Position numbers and translations under genes: made by a program
Notes under the pieces: generated by a model
Database searches by the model: none
Told to the model about the DNA's origin: nothing
What the model saw: the letters and a program-made list of their open reading frames with translations, nothing else
Part shown: piece by piece, positions 51,138 through 59,970 of the stretch
How the letters are laid out: the number at the start of each line of letters is the position of its first letter
Position numbering within the stretch: position 1 is the stretch's first letter
NCBI RefSeq assembly: GCF_024399335.1
Contig: NZ_CP075339.1
Span: 3,100,001 to 3,164,000, forward strand
DNA: 64,000 bases
Direction of reading: 5' to 3'
Source of the DNA: Leucobacter aridicollis
GTDB taxonomy: Bacteria; Actinomycetota; Actinomycetes; Actinomycetales; Microbacteriaceae

Positions 51138-51989
51138 CTACTCGCCCCGCTGCAGCTCCTCCGAGCGGCGAACGTTTGCGGCGAGCGCCCTGTCGAACAG
51201 TTCGCCCCAGTTCGCGTCCTGCAGCACGAACACTGCTTGCTCAGTCGTTCCCTTCGGGCTCGTCACGTTGCGGCGCAGCTGTGCGGGATCCTCACCGCTC
51301 TGCACGAGAAGCTCGGCCGCGCCCGACACTGTTCCGTTCACGAGTACTCGCGCCTGCTCGGGGGTGAATCCGCGACGGATTGCCGCCGCCGTCATCTCCT
51401 CGACGTACAGGAAGACGTAGGCGGGTCCAGATCCCGACACCGCAGCGACATCGTTGATCTGATCCTCGCGCACGACAATCACGTCGCCGACAGTCTCGAA
51501 CAACTGCCTGACGGTCTCGACGGCCTCATCCGACGCTGATTCTCCTCCGGCGACGCCGGTGACGCCTCGTCCGAGGTGCGAGGGAGTGTTCGGCATCGCA
51601 CGCACGACCTGCGCGCCTGGAAGCTCTGCCTCTATCTGTTCGCATGACACCCCGGCAGCGACGCTCACCACGATTGTTCCTGGAGCGATCTCGGAGGCGA
51701 TGTCTTTCGCAACGCCCGCGATCATCCAGGGCTTGACCGCGAGCATCACGAGCTCGGCGTCTCGCACTGCAATCCGGTTCGCGTCAGCGTCTGTCTCAGC
51801 CGCGTATGCAACCACGTCGGCGGCGCCATCGAACTCGGAGGCACTCGCCGCCGAGTTCGTTGTCACGGTGATGGGAAGCTCGATGTCCACGTCGGGATTG
51901 CGGAGGCCCGAAAGGATCGCTCCGCCCATCGAGCCGACTCCGATCATTGCTGTGCGGGGAAGCGTTGCGGTCTCTGGCTGCGTCGTCAT
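51138..51989 (-). CDS. proC: Pyrroline-5-carboxylate reductase
   Basis: 283 residues from ATG 51989. TAMIGVGSMGGAILSGLRNP is the NADP-binding motif, LAVKPWMI and VSVAAGVSCEQIEAELP the middle blocks, RAMPNTPSHLGRGVTGVA the PNTP signature, and ISGSGPAY-like VSGSGPAYVFLYVEEM with GAAELL...SPKGTT the C-terminal substrate site. It makes L-proline from P5C. A longer in-frame start at 52037 lacks support and is less likely. It is convergent with the potassium-uptake operon. Confidence 0.95.
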   Translation of the reverse strand: MTTQPETATLPRTAMIGVGSMGGAILSGLRNPDVDIELPITVTTNSAASASEFDGAADVVAYAAETDADANRIAVRDAELVMLAVKPWMIAGVAKDIASEIAPGTIVVSVAAGVSCEQIEAELPGAQVVRAMPNTPSHLGRGVTGVAGGESASDEAVETVRQLFETVGDVIVVREDQINDVAAVSGSGPAYVFLYVEEMTAAAIRRGFTPEQARVLVNGTVSGAAELLVQSGEDPAQLRRNVTSPKGTTEQAVFVLQDANWGELFDRALAANVRRSEELQRGE

Positions 51990-52195
51990 ATGTCCAGTCT
52001 GCCCGACATCACGCTCCGCTTGTTCAGCGAGTCTCAAGAAATCGCACGCACGCCGATCTCATTGGCCGCTGACAGGTGGCGAATGAAGTACTGAAGATCG
52101 AGGGCAACGTTCCTGGGGCTTGCCGAGTGACTCCTGGCAAAGCATGTGGCTCCGCATACACTTGAGGCCGAAGGGCATTCAACCCAGGAGGCACA

Positions 52196-53158
52196 ATGAG
52201 CAGTGAAGGTGGCAAGCGCGCGATCATCGCGGCGCTCCTCGCGAATGTTGGTATCGCCATTACGAAGTTCATCGCGTGGGCGCTTTCGGGCTCATCGGCG
52301 ATGCTCGCGGAGGGCGTGCACTCGCTCGCCGACTCAGGCAACCAGCTCCTTCTCCTCATCGGCGGCCGCAAGGCGAAGCGCGCGCCCGACCGCGAGCACC
52401 CGTTCGGGTACGGCCGCGAGCGCTACGTCTACGCCTTCATCGTCGCTGTCGTGCTGTTCTCGGTCGGCGGTCTCTTCTCAATCTGGGAGGGCATCTCAAA
52501 GATCAGGGATCCGCACACCCTCGAGATGTGGTGGTTGCCCCTCGCCGTGCTCGCGATCGCGATCGTGCTCGAGAGCCTCTCGCTGCGCACCGCGATCAAG
52601 GAGAGCAGGCCGCTGAAGGGCAAGTCGACCTGGCTCTCGTTCATTCGCCGCTCGAAGTCGCCAGAGCTTCCGGTGATCCTGCTCGAGGACTTCGCCGCTC
52701 TCACCGGCCTGACGTTCGCTTTCATCGGCGTCGGCCTCACGGTCATCACGGGGAACACATTCTTCGACGCTGCAGCGACGATCCTCATCGGTCTGCTCCT
52801 CATCGCGGTCGCCGTCATCATCGGGCTCGAGACCAAGAGCCTGCTCGTCGGCGAAGGCGCAACCGAAGAGGACGTGAAGAAGATCCAACTCGCTCTCGCG
52901 GACGCGAAAGAGATCGACAGGATCATCCACATGAAGACCCTGTATCTCGGCCCCGATGAGATCATGGTCGCCGCGAAGGTCTCGCTCCCTGCGAGCACAA
53001 CGATGTCTGAAGTTTCAGTCATCATCAACATGGCGGAGCGTCGTGTCCGCGAAGCGGTTCCAGCGGCGCGCGTGATCTATATCGAACCCGATGTGTGGCT
53101 CGACCCCAATCTGCCGACACCGACGACGAGCTCGATCGTCATGCTGTCCTCCGACTAG
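52196..53158 (+). CDS. Cation diffusion facilitator (CDF) metal transporter
   Basis: 320 residues. Six membrane helices; AMLAEGVHSLADSGNQLLLL carries the first metal site (H-x-x-x-D), HPFGYGRERYVYAFI the loop typical of CDF proteins, and VILLEDFAALTGLTFAF replaces the second H-x-x-x-D by E-D, a variation found in one CDF branch. The C-terminal cytoplasmic domain (MKTLYLGPDEIMVAAKVSLP, MAERRVREAVPAARVIYIEP) dimerises. It exports a divalent cation such as Zn2+, Mn2+ or Fe2+ using proton exchange. ATG with CAGGAGG upstream. Metal not readable. Confidence 0.9.
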   Translation: MSSEGGKRAIIAALLANVGIAITKFIAWALSGSSAMLAEGVHSLADSGNQLLLLIGGRKAKRAPDREHPFGYGRERYVYAFIVAVVLFSVGGLFSIWEGISKIRDPHTLEMWWLPLAVLAIAIVLESLSLRTAIKESRPLKGKSTWLSFIRRSKSPELPVILLEDFAALTGLTFAFIGVGLTVITGNTFFDAAATILIGLLLIAVAVIIGLETKSLLVGEGATEEDVKKIQLALADAKEIDRIIHMKTLYLGPDEIMVAAKVSLPASTTMSEVSVIINMAERRVREAVPAARVIYIEPDVWLDPNLPTPTTSSIVMLSSD

Positions 53159-53162
53159 CACC

Positions 53163-53432
53163 ATGGTGCTCATTGACGACCCCAGTTGGCCGGCACACGG
53201 CACGCTGTGGGCCCACCTCGTGAGCGACGACAATCTCGCAGAACTGCACGCGTTCGCCGCGGCCAACGGTATCCCCAAGCGAGGGTTCGACCACGACCAC
53301 TACGACGTACCAGTGGAGCGGCACGCCGAGCTCGTTGCTGCCGGCGCCACACACGTCAGCGGGCACGAACTCGTGAGGCGTCTCATCGGTTCGGGCCTCC
53401 GGGTGACGATGCGGGAGCGGCGCGGACGCTAG
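53163..53432 (+). CDS. DUF4031 protein
   Basis: 89 residues from ATG 53163, 4 bases after the transporter stop. VLIDDPSWPAHGTLWAHLVS and NGIPKRGFDHDHYDVP match the DUF4031 family, conserved in actinobacteria with no known function; the DDPxWPxHG and FDxDHYDVP motifs are rich in His and Asp and suggest a metal or nucleic-acid site. Probably co-transcribed with the CDF gene. Confidence 0.85.
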   Translation: MVLIDDPSWPAHGTLWAHLVSDDNLAELHAFAAANGIPKRGFDHDHYDVPVERHAELVAAGATHVSGHELVRRLIGSGLRVTMRERRGR

Positions 53433-53613
53433 CAACGCCTCGACTACGAGGAGTTTCGAGAACGCTTGCCGACCGTTTACCGAGCGTCAACGAACTCGTG
53501 AGCCCGCGTTCGCTGCGCCTTTCTATCGTTGACGCGTCAGATCGGGAAGTTCAGGATCGGGACGGCACACGCGCCGCCCGGGAGCATCCCGCGACGCTAA
53601 CGAAAGGCTCACT

Positions 53614-54756
53614 GTGACTTCACGTGTCTTCTACCGCCGCGCCGCGCTCGCTGCCGGCGTTCTCGCGCTCACCGGCAGCCTCGCGGCGTGCTCGACGGGC
53701 GCTTCGGCTGAGGGCGGTGACGCGGCCGGTTCAGTCGACGCTGCCACCGCCACAAGCGCAGCCGACTTCGGCGGCATGGACGGGCTCATTGAGGCTGCGA
53801 AGGCCGAGGGTGAACTCAACGTCGTCGCGCTGCCGGAGGACTGGGCGAACTACGGCAAGATCATCGCCGGTTTCGAGGAGGCGTACGGGATCACCGTGAA
53901 TTCCGCCTCGCCCGACGCGTCGAGCGCTGAGGAGATTCAGGCCGCCGAGAACCTCAAGGGTCAGGACACCGCACCCGATGTCTTCGATCTCGGAGCCGCG
54001 GTCGCGCTCGCGAACACCGACAAGTTCGCCGCCTACAAGGTCGAGAAGTGGGACGAGATCCCTGCGGAAAACAAGGAAGCTACCGGCCTCTGGGTGAACA
54101 ACTACTCGGGCATCATGTCGATCGGCTACGACGCGGACAAGCTCTCGGAGCCCAAGAAGCTCGACGACCTGCTCGGGTCAGGGTTCAAGGGTGCGGTCGC
54201 GCTCAACGGCGACCCGACGCAGGCGGGTGCGGCGTTTGCCGCGGTGGGATCGATCTCTGCGCTGAACGGCGGGGGCGTCGACGACTTCGGCCCGGGCATC
54301 GACTTCGCACAGCAGCTCCGTGACGCTGGCAACTTCCTGACAGTCGACCCGACCCCCGCGACGATCGCCTCCGGCGAGACCCCGGTGGTCTTCGACTGGT
54401 CGTTCAATAACATCGCGGCCGCCGACGGCAAGCCGAGCTGGAAAACCACCGTGCTCGACGGCCCCGTCTATGTCTCGTTCTACAACGAGGCGATCAACGC
54501 CGACGCACCGCACCCCGCCGCTGCCCGCCTGTGGCAGGAGTGGATCTTCTCGGACGAGGCGCAGGCGCTGTTTCTTGAGGGCAACGCGGTACCTGTCAGG
54601 ATCGACGCGCTCAAGGAAAGCGGCTCGGTCGACGAGTCACTCATCGAACAGGTGAGCTTCGGAACGAGCTCCGAGGACTGGGTCTCGCCCGATCAGGCGC
54701 AGACCGACGCCGCGAACGCGCTGCTCGCCGAGCGCTGGGCCGCGGTCGTCAAGTAG
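53614..54756 (+). CDS. ABC transporter substrate-binding lipoprotein
   Basis: 380 residues from GTG 53614 with GAAAGG upstream. RAALAAGVLALTGSLAACST is the signal with lipobox LAAC. The mature chain is a type II periplasmic-binding fold: AAKAEGELNVVALPEDWANY, FEEAYGITVNSASPDASSAE, DVFDLGAAVALANTDKFAAY, YNEAINADAPHPAAARLWQE, of the spermidine/iron/phosphonate (PotD/AfuA-like) group. First gene of a four-gene importer; the ligand is not evident. No riboswitch was recognised in the 181-base gap upstream. Tethered outside the membrane, it hands the ligand to the permeases below. Confidence 0.92.
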   Translation: MTSRVFYRRAALAAGVLALTGSLAACSTGASAEGGDAAGSVDAATATSAADFGGMDGLIEAAKAEGELNVVALPEDWANYGKIIAGFEEAYGITVNSASPDASSAEEIQAAENLKGQDTAPDVFDLGAAVALANTDKFAAYKVEKWDEIPAENKEATGLWVNNYSGIMSIGYDADKLSEPKKLDDLLGSGFKGAVALNGDPTQAGAAFAAVGSISALNGGGVDDFGPGIDFAQQLRDAGNFLTVDPTPATIASGETPVVFDWSFNNIAAADGKPSWKTTVLDGPVYVSFYNEAINADAPHPAAARLWQEWIFSDEAQALFLEGNAVPVRIDALKESGSVDESLIEQVSFGTSSEDWVSPDQAQTDAANALLAERWAAVVK

Positions 54757-54762
54757 TGCATT

Positions 54763-54797
54763 GGCCTGTCCGCCGCGCTCGGCACGGCGGACAGGCC
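54763..54797 (+). promoter_or_regulatory. 13-bp hairpin between binding-protein and permease genes
   Basis: 54763-54775 pairs exactly with 54785-54797 around 9 bases. Such stems after a substrate-binding gene usually stabilise its mRNA or partly stop transcription, so that more binding protein than permease is made. Confidence 0.6.
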
Positions 54798-54817
54798 CTC
54801 GCGTTTCCGCCCTCCTC

Positions 54818-55663
54818 ATGCGCAACTTCCTCGCGGCGCTCGGCCTCCTTCCGTTCGGCGCCTACGTTCTGCTGTTCCTCCTCGTTCCGACGGTCGTCGC
54901 CGTCGGATCAGGGTTCGTGTCAGACGGCAACCTCTCCCTCGCGAACCTGCCCGTACTGTTCGCGCCCGAGACCCTGTCAGCCTTCTGGGCGAGCATCTGG
55001 CTGAGCGCGGTCACCGCTATCGCCGGCGCCGTCGTTGGCGCGGTCCTCTGCTGGGCGCTCGCAGCGCTCCCCGAGCAGGGCCCCCTGCGGCGCGTCGTCG
55101 ACTCCGCAAGCTCCGTCCTCGCACAGTTTGGCGGTGTGATGCTCGCCTTCGCCTTCATCGCGACGATCGGGAGCCAGGGCCTCATTACCGTGCTCCTCCG
55201 CGACCGGCTCGGAACCGACATCTACGCCGACGGGGTCTGGCTCTACGAGTTGCCGGGCCTCGTGCTCCCGTACCTGTACTTCCAGGTGCCGCTCATGGTC
55301 ATCACGTTCCTCCCGGCGGTACTCGCGCTCCGCCAAGGCTGGGCTGAGGCCGTCGCGACCCTCGGCGGTCGCGGCGTGAGCTACTGGCTACGTGTCGGGA
55401 TCCCGATCCTCACCCCCGCGTTCCTCGGCTCGCTGCTGCTGCTCTTCGCGAACGCCTTCTCGTCGTACGCGACGGCCGCGGCCCTCATCAGCCAGGGCTC
55501 GCAGATCGTGCCACTGAAGATTCGCGCCGCGCTCATCGGCGAGACTGGCGCCTCGCTCGCGTCGAACGCGGGCGTGCTTGCACTCGGCATGATCGTCATC
55601 ATGACGATCGTGATGCTCGGCTACGGCCGCCTCATGGCCCGCACGGCGAGTTGGCAGGGATGA
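54818..55663 (+). CDS. ABC transporter permease 1
   Basis: 281 residues from ATG 54818. Six membrane helices; the start MRNFLAALGLLPFGAYVLLF is the first. GWAEAVATLGGRGVSYWLRV is the EAA loop (E-A-A-x-x-L-G-G-x) that contacts the ATPase. LFANAFSSYATAAALIS is typical of the second half of PotB/CysU-type permeases. A start further upstream would run through the hairpin 54763-54797, so the shorter one is used although no ribosome-binding site is clear. The stop overlaps the next ATG as ATGA. Confidence 0.9.
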   Translation: MRNFLAALGLLPFGAYVLLFLLVPTVVAVGSGFVSDGNLSLANLPVLFAPETLSAFWASIWLSAVTAIAGAVVGAVLCWALAALPEQGPLRRVVDSASSVLAQFGGVMLAFAFIATIGSQGLITVLLRDRLGTDIYADGVWLYELPGLVLPYLYFQVPLMVITFLPAVLALRQGWAEAVATLGGRGVSYWLRVGIPILTPAFLGSLLLLFANAFSSYATAAALISQGSQIVPLKIRAALIGETGASLASNAGVLALGMIVIMTIVMLGYGRLMARTASWQG

Positions 55664-56538
55664 GCGCGGGCATCCCCGGGCGCCCCTCGCCCACCGTTGC
55701 GCGGCTTGTCGTCGCCGCCATCGGCCTTGTGTTTCTCATCCCGCTTGTCGCGATGCTCGAGTTCACCCTGCGCAACACCGCCGGTGGACACGACCTCTCG
55801 CACTGGGCGGCCCTCGTCGATCCTGACAAGGCCCGCGGCTACCGCATGCTCGCGCAGGGGATTCAGAACTCGCTGCTGCTCGCTGTGATCTCGCTCGGGA
55901 TCGTGCTCGTGCTGTTCTTTCCGACAATCGTGCTCGTGCACCTCAGGTTCCCGCGGCTGCAGCGCGCGCTCGACCTGCTCACAGTGCTGCCGATCGCGAT
56001 CCCGGCCATCGTGCTCGTCGTCGGCATCGCGCCGATCTACAGGGTCATCGGTCAGGCCGTCGGATCGGGGGTGTGGACGCTCGCCCTCGCCTACGGCGTG
56101 CTCGTGCTGCCGTTCGCATACCGGGCAATCGCCTCCGACCTCACCGGGATGGACGCGCGAGTCCGCGCCGAGGCAGCGCGCTCCCTCGGTGCGGGCTGGA
56201 CGACAGTGCTCGTTCGCGTCATCGCCCCCGGGGTGCGGCGGGGGCTCCTCGCCGCCTCGCTCATCACGATCGCGATCGTGCTCGGGGAGTTCACAGTGTC
56301 GTCGCTGCTGAACCGGGTCACCCTGCAGACCGCGCTCCTGCAGATCTCAAAGTCAGACCCCTTCGTCGCGGTGGCGGTCGCACTCATCTCGCTCGTCGGG
56401 GCGTTCGTGCTGCTGCTCATCGTGAGCGCGACGGGCGGCCCGCCCCGGCGTCGACGCCCGCGCAGCATCCCCGGTCCCACCCGCGCGCACGCCGCAACGC
56501 GTGCGCCCCATCTCAAGGAGTCTGGCCGTGGCCGCTAA
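55660..56538 (+). CDS. ABC transporter permease 2
   Basis: 292 residues from ATG 55660 (ATGA overlap with permease 1). Six membrane helices (VVAAIGLVFLIPLVAMLEF, LLLAVISLGIVLVLFFPTIV, LLTVLPIAIPAIVLVVGIA). EAARSLGAGWTTVLVRVIAP is the EAA loop. The last 40 residues are Arg/Pro/Ala-rich and extend into the start of the ATPase gene, with which it overlaps by 11 bases. Forms the PotC-like partner of permease 1. Confidence 0.9.
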   Translation: MSAGIPGRPSPTVARLVVAAIGLVFLIPLVAMLEFTLRNTAGGHDLSHWAALVDPDKARGYRMLAQGIQNSLLLAVISLGIVLVLFFPTIVLVHLRFPRLQRALDLLTVLPIAIPAIVLVVGIAPIYRVIGQAVGSGVWTLALAYGVLVLPFAYRAIASDLTGMDARVRAEAARSLGAGWTTVLVRVIAPGVRRGLLAASLITIAIVLGEFTVSSLLNRVTLQTALLQISKSDPFVAVAVALISLVGAFVLLLIVSATGGPPRRRRPRSIPGPTRAHAATRAPHLKESGRGR

Positions 56539-57634
56539 CCCCACCGCTACCCCGTCACCAGTCCGCCTCGCGGGGGTGACAAAGTCTTACGGCTCGACCA
56601 CAGTGCTGCACGGTGTCGACCTCGCCCTCGACCCTGGCGAGCTCGTCTGCCTGCTCGGCCCGTCGGGCTGTGGAAAGACGACGGCGCTGCGATGCATCGC
56701 CGGGCTCGAGCAGGTCTCGGGCGGACGGATCATGCTCGGCGACGACGACGTGACCAACGTTCCCGTCAGCCGTCGCGACATCGGCATGGTGTTTCAGCAG
56801 TACTCCCTGTTCCCGCACCTCTCAGTCGCGCGAAACGTCGAGTTTGGGCTGCGAATGCGGCGCGTCAACCGGGCCGAACGCGCGCGACGCGTTGGGGAAG
56901 TCCTCGAGATCGTCGGCCTCGATCATCTCGCCGAGCGGTTTCCGCACGAGCTGTCCGGCGGCCAGCAGCAGCGCGTCGCGCTCGCTCGGGCGCTCGTGAC
57001 GCGACCACGCGCCTTGCTGCTCGACGAACCGCTCTCGGCCCTCGACGCGAAGGTTCGCGTTCGGCTGCGCGAGCAGATCCGGGCGATCCAGACCGAGCTC
57101 GGCATCAGCACCGTCTTCGTCACCCACGATCAGGAGGAAGCGCTCGCGATCTCAGACAGAGTCGCGGTGATGGAGTCGGGCAGGATCGCGCAGCTCGGTT
57201 CCCCGGAGGAGCTCTACCGGCGGCCAGCGTCTCCGTTCGTCGCCGACTTCGTTGGCCTCTCGAACCGGGTGACGGGTGTGCTCGACGTACGCCCAGACGG
57301 TGCGGTCGTGCGTGTGCAGGGCGCGGTGATCCCTGTGCTCGGGCAGGCGGGTTCGATTCCCGACGCAGGCACTGCAGTGACGGCGTACGTCCGGCCGGAG
57401 CACGTGCGGTTGACGGTCACGCGGCCGGGGGCGGACTCCGGTGGTGGTGCCGGTGGTGGTGCCGGTGCTGGCGGCACAGTCGTGTCGAGCGGGTTCCTCG
57501 GATCGATCAGGCGCACGGTTGTCGAACTCCACGACGGCACGACGATCGCGGCCCAGCACGGCGCAGACACGGCATACGCTGCGGGTGATCCCGTCTCAGT
57601 GTCGTTCGCGGACGAGCCTGTCGCCATCTCGTAG
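56528..57634 (+). CDS. ABC transporter ATP-binding protein
   Basis: 368 residues from GTG 56528 with AAGGAG upstream. Walker A LLGPSGCGKTTALRCIAG, Q-loop MVFQQYSLFPHLSV, signature LSGGQQQRVALARAL, Walker B RALLLDEPLSALD, and switch VFVTHDQEEAL. The C-terminal TOBE_2 domain follows, interrupted by a 15-residue Gly/Ala linker (GGGAGGGAGAGG). The order binding protein, two permeases, ATPase and the sequence types point to the PotABCD/FbpABC group of importers for polyamines, iron or organophosphonates. Exact ligand open. Confidence 0.93.
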   Translation: MAANPTATPSPVRLAGVTKSYGSTTVLHGVDLALDPGELVCLLGPSGCGKTTALRCIAGLEQVSGGRIMLGDDDVTNVPVSRRDIGMVFQQYSLFPHLSVARNVEFGLRMRRVNRAERARRVGEVLEIVGLDHLAERFPHELSGGQQQRVALARALVTRPRALLLDEPLSALDAKVRVRLREQIRAIQTELGISTVFVTHDQEEALAISDRVAVMESGRIAQLGSPEELYRRPASPFVADFVGLSNRVTGVLDVRPDGAVVRVQGAVIPVLGQAGSIPDAGTAVTAYVRPEHVRLTVTRPGADSGGGAGGGAGAGGTVVSSGFLGSIRRTVVELHDGTTIAAQHGADTAYAAGDPVSVSFADEPVAIS

Positions 57635-57649
57635 GCCCGCAGCTTTCGA

Positions 57650-57716
57650 CACATCAACTTCGCGAACCCACATCCTCGATATGGGTTTCAAGGTGTGCAC
57701 TCGAGAGATTGATGTG
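57650..57716. other. Nested inverted repeats after the ABC importer operon
   Basis: Outer pair CACATCAA (57650-57657) / TTGATGTG (57709-57716), inner pair AACCCA (57665-57670) / TGGGTT (57682-57687). Between the importer ATPase and tadA, which are convergent. May be a composite terminator. Confidence 0.4.
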
Positions 57717-57746
57717 CTCGGGCGCAGGGGTGGCGCGGCAGCCCCG

Positions 57747-58220
57747 CTAGCGACGCTCCGAGAAGAACGCCTCGAGGAGGGCAGCGCACTCGTCCGCCCG
57801 CACACCGGCAGTAACCTCCGGGACAGGGTGCGGTAGCCTGCCGTCGCGCAGCAGGTCGTACACGCTCCCGACAGCGCCGGCCTTCACGTCCCACGCCCCG
57901 AACACGACCCGCGGCACCCGAGCGGCGAGGATGACCCCGGCGCACATCACGCACGGTTCAAGAGTGACGACGAGCGTGCACCCGTCGAGGATCCTGTCGC
58001 CGAGCGCGGCGGCCGCGGCACGGATGGCGATCACCTCAGCGTGACCCGTCGGGTCTGTGTTCGCTTCGCGGTCGTTCCGACCTGCCGCGATCACTGTCCC
58101 GTCAGGGCCAAGGATCACCGCCCCTACAGGGATCTCCCCCGCCGCTGCGGCCTCGCGAGCTGACTCGAGCGCGCGTTCCATCGCTGCAAGCTCGTCTGGT
58201 GATGGAGGGATGGTGGTCAC
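57747..58220 (-). CDS. tadA: tRNA-specific adenosine deaminase
   Basis: 157 residues from GTG 58220. IPVGAVILGPDG, DPTGHAEVIAIRAAAAALG with the zinc His and catalytic Glu (HAE), and VVTLEPCVMCAGVILAARV with the two zinc Cys (PCVMC) are the CDA/TadA signature; VVFGAWDVKAGAVGSVYDLL is the TadA-specific block (D-x-K-x-G). It makes inosine at the wobble position of tRNA-Arg(ACG). ATG 58181 (MERALES) is an alternative that would leave more room for promoters: the divergent upp starts only 17 bases from the GTG. Confidence 0.92.
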   Translation of the reverse strand: MTTIPPSPDELAAMERALESAREAAAAGEIPVGAVILGPDGTVIAAGRNDREANTDPTGHAEVIAIRAAAAALGDRILDGCTLVVTLEPCVMCAGVILAARVPRVVFGAWDVKAGAVGSVYDLLRDGRLPHPVPEVTAGVRADECAALLEAFFSERR

Positions 58221-58237
58221 GGCAATAGAATAGGCGT

Positions 58238-58873
58238 ATGCGAGTCTTCGTTGCAGATCATCCACTGATCACACACAAACTGACGGTGCTGCGCGACGCG
58301 AAAACGCCGCAGCCCACGTTCCGCCTTCTCGTCGAAGAAATCATGACGCTGCTTGCCTACGAGGCAACCCGTGAGGTGCGCGTCGATCCCCTCGAGATCC
58401 AAACCCCTGTCGCCAAGACGACCGGGGTGCGACTCAGCGAGCCGCTCCCGCTCATCGTCCCGATTCTGCGCGCGGGCCTCGGCATGCTCGAGGGCATGGT
58501 GAAGCTCGTGCCGACGGCAGAGGTCGGGTTCCTTGGCATGGTCCGCGACGAGCAGACCCTTGAGCCGACGACCTACGCCGAGCGCCTGCCCGACTCGCTC
58601 GCTGGCCGCCAGTGCTTCGTGCTCGACCCGATGCTCGCGACAGGCGGCTCGCTCGCCGCAGCGATTGACTTCTTGTTCGCGCGCGGCGCCGACGACATCA
58701 CCGCGATCTGCATCCTGGGAACGCCCGAGGGCGTCGAGGCGATGCGCAAGGCCGCGGGCGACCGCAACGTCACACTCGTGCTTGGCGCGCTCGACGAGGG
58801 TCTCGACGAGAACGCGTACATCGTTCCGGGTCTCGGCGACGCGGGTGACCGTCTCTACGGCACCGCAGAATAG
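58238..58873 (+). CDS. upp: Uracil phosphoribosyltransferase
   Basis: 211 residues, full length. [20 protein letters not shown] near the start is diagnostic; [18 protein letters not shown] is the uracil-family core, [19 protein letters not shown] the PRPP loop, and [21 protein letters not shown] the uracil-binding C-terminus. It salvages uracil to UMP. Divergent from tadA with overlapping upstream regions. A strong hairpin (58907-58951) closes the transcript. Confidence 0.97.
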   Translation: MRVFVADHPLITHKLTVLRDAKTPQPTFRLLVEEIMTLLAYEATREVRVDPLEIQTPVAKTTGVRLSEPLPLIVPILRAGLGMLEGMVKLVPTAEVGFLGMVRDEQTLEPTTYAERLPDSLAGRQCFVLDPMLATGGSLAAAIDFLFARGADDITAICILGTPEGVEAMRKAAGDRNVTLVLGALDEGLDENAYIVPGLGDAGDRLYGTAE

Positions 58874-58906
58874 CACCGGGCCAGCCCCGGTAGGTTTCCG
58901 AACCAA

Positions 58907-58951
58907 GCGAAGAGCCGCCAGCACCCCACTCGGGTGCTGGCGGCTCTTCGC
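58907..58951. terminator. Perfect 20-bp terminator hairpin
   Basis: 58907-58926 pairs with 58932-58951 around five bases. It lies between upp and the convergent aldo/keto reductase gene and can act in both directions. Confidence 0.9.
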
Positions 58952-58973
58952 GTTCAGGGGGCGGGAGACGCCT

Positions 58974-59927
58974 CTACGCAGCGGCTGCGCTCAGCGCGCG
59001 CAGATCCTCATCGCTCAGTTCGAGGTTCATCGACGCGAGGAGCGCGGCCAACTGACCCGTTGTGCGGGCGCTCGCGATCGGCCCTCCAACCGTCGGCTGC
59101 TGCCGCAACCATGCGAGCGACACACTCGCGACTTCAACGCCTTCGCGCTCCGCAATCGCGTCGAGCGCCTGGAGCACACTGCGCCCGCGGTCGTCGAGAT
59201 AGCCGACGGCCTGCCCCGCACGGGGGCTCGCCCCTGCCTGCTCAGCGGCGGCGGCGTCCCTATACTTGCCCGCAAGAAACCCTTTGGCGAGCCCGAAGTA
59301 CGGGAACACTGTGAGATTCTCGTCCGTTGCAACGTCGCGGAGCCCGTTCCTCTCGAAGTCGCGCTCAAGCAGGTTGTAGTGCGGCTGCAACGCGACGGGA
59401 AGGTGATAGCCACCAGCCCTGGCAATCTCGAACCACTCGGTGACGCGCTCGGCTGTGTAGTTCGAGACACCGATCGCGCGCACCTTGCCAGCGTCAACGA
59501 GCTCTGAAAACGCGGCGACGGTTTCTTCGAGCGGCGTGTCGGCGTCGTCAAAATGAGCGTAGTAGAGATCGATCATGTCTGTCCGTAGGCGAGCAAGCGA
59601 CGCGTCTGCCGCCGCTCGAACGTTCGCGGCCGCGAGACCTGAGAACTCTGGATGCGTCGAGACCTTCGTTGCGATGGTCACGCGGTCACGGGTGCCGCGA
59701 GCCTGCAGCCACTCCCCGATGAGCGTCTCCGACTCGCCACCAGTGTTCCCGGGAACCCAGGCGGAGTAGCCGTCAGCCGTGTCAATGAAGTCTCCGCCAC
59801 CCCGTACGAAGCCGTCGAGCACCTCGAACGACGCGTCGCGGTCTGCCGTCCAGCCGAACACATTCGCACCGAGGGCGAGCGGCGCGACCTCGAGTGCCGA
59901 TTGACCGATGGGGACTCTCGTAACCAT
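58974..59927 (-). CDS. Aldo/keto reductase
   Basis: 317 residues. The catalytic tetrad is visible: Asp and Tyr in DFIDTADGYSAW, Lys in RVTIATKVS, His in DLYYAHFDD. IGVSNYTAERVTEWFEIARA and ALQPHYNLLERDFE continue the TIM barrel; VSLAWLRQQPTVGGPIASAR binds NADP near the end. The group is the AKR11/YajO-like set acting on broad aldehydes and sugars. ATG with GAAGGAG upstream. Same strand as, and 43 bases downstream of, the phosphodiesterase gene. Confidence 0.93.
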   Translation of the reverse strand: MVTRVPIGQSALEVAPLALGANVFGWTADRDASFEVLDGFVRGGGDFIDTADGYSAWVPGNTGGESETLIGEWLQARGTRDRVTIATKVSTHPEFSGLAAANVRAAADASLARLRTDMIDLYYAHFDDADTPLEETVAAFSELVDAGKVRAIGVSNYTAERVTEWFEIARAGGYHLPVALQPHYNLLERDFERNGLRDVATDENLTVFPYFGLAKGFLAGKYRDAAAAEQAGASPRAGQAVGYLDDRGRSVLQALDAIAEREGVEVASVSLAWLRQQPTVGGPIASARTTGQLAALLASMNLELSDEDLRALSAAAA

Positions 59928-59970
59928 GTTGCTCCTTCGTCAGTGGCGCATGTGTGCACCCTCTGTGACG

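Noticed and set aside
50988..51539. Plus-strand frame with a GPEVGSE-repeat start
   Set aside because: Runs in antisense through proC; the apparent repeat peptide is the 12-bp DNA repeat translated. No ribosome-binding site.
53433..53613. Possible riboswitch (for example TPP) upstream of the ABC importer
   Set aside because: No CTGAGA/ACC core or other known aptamer motif was found by eye; ordinary leader assumed.
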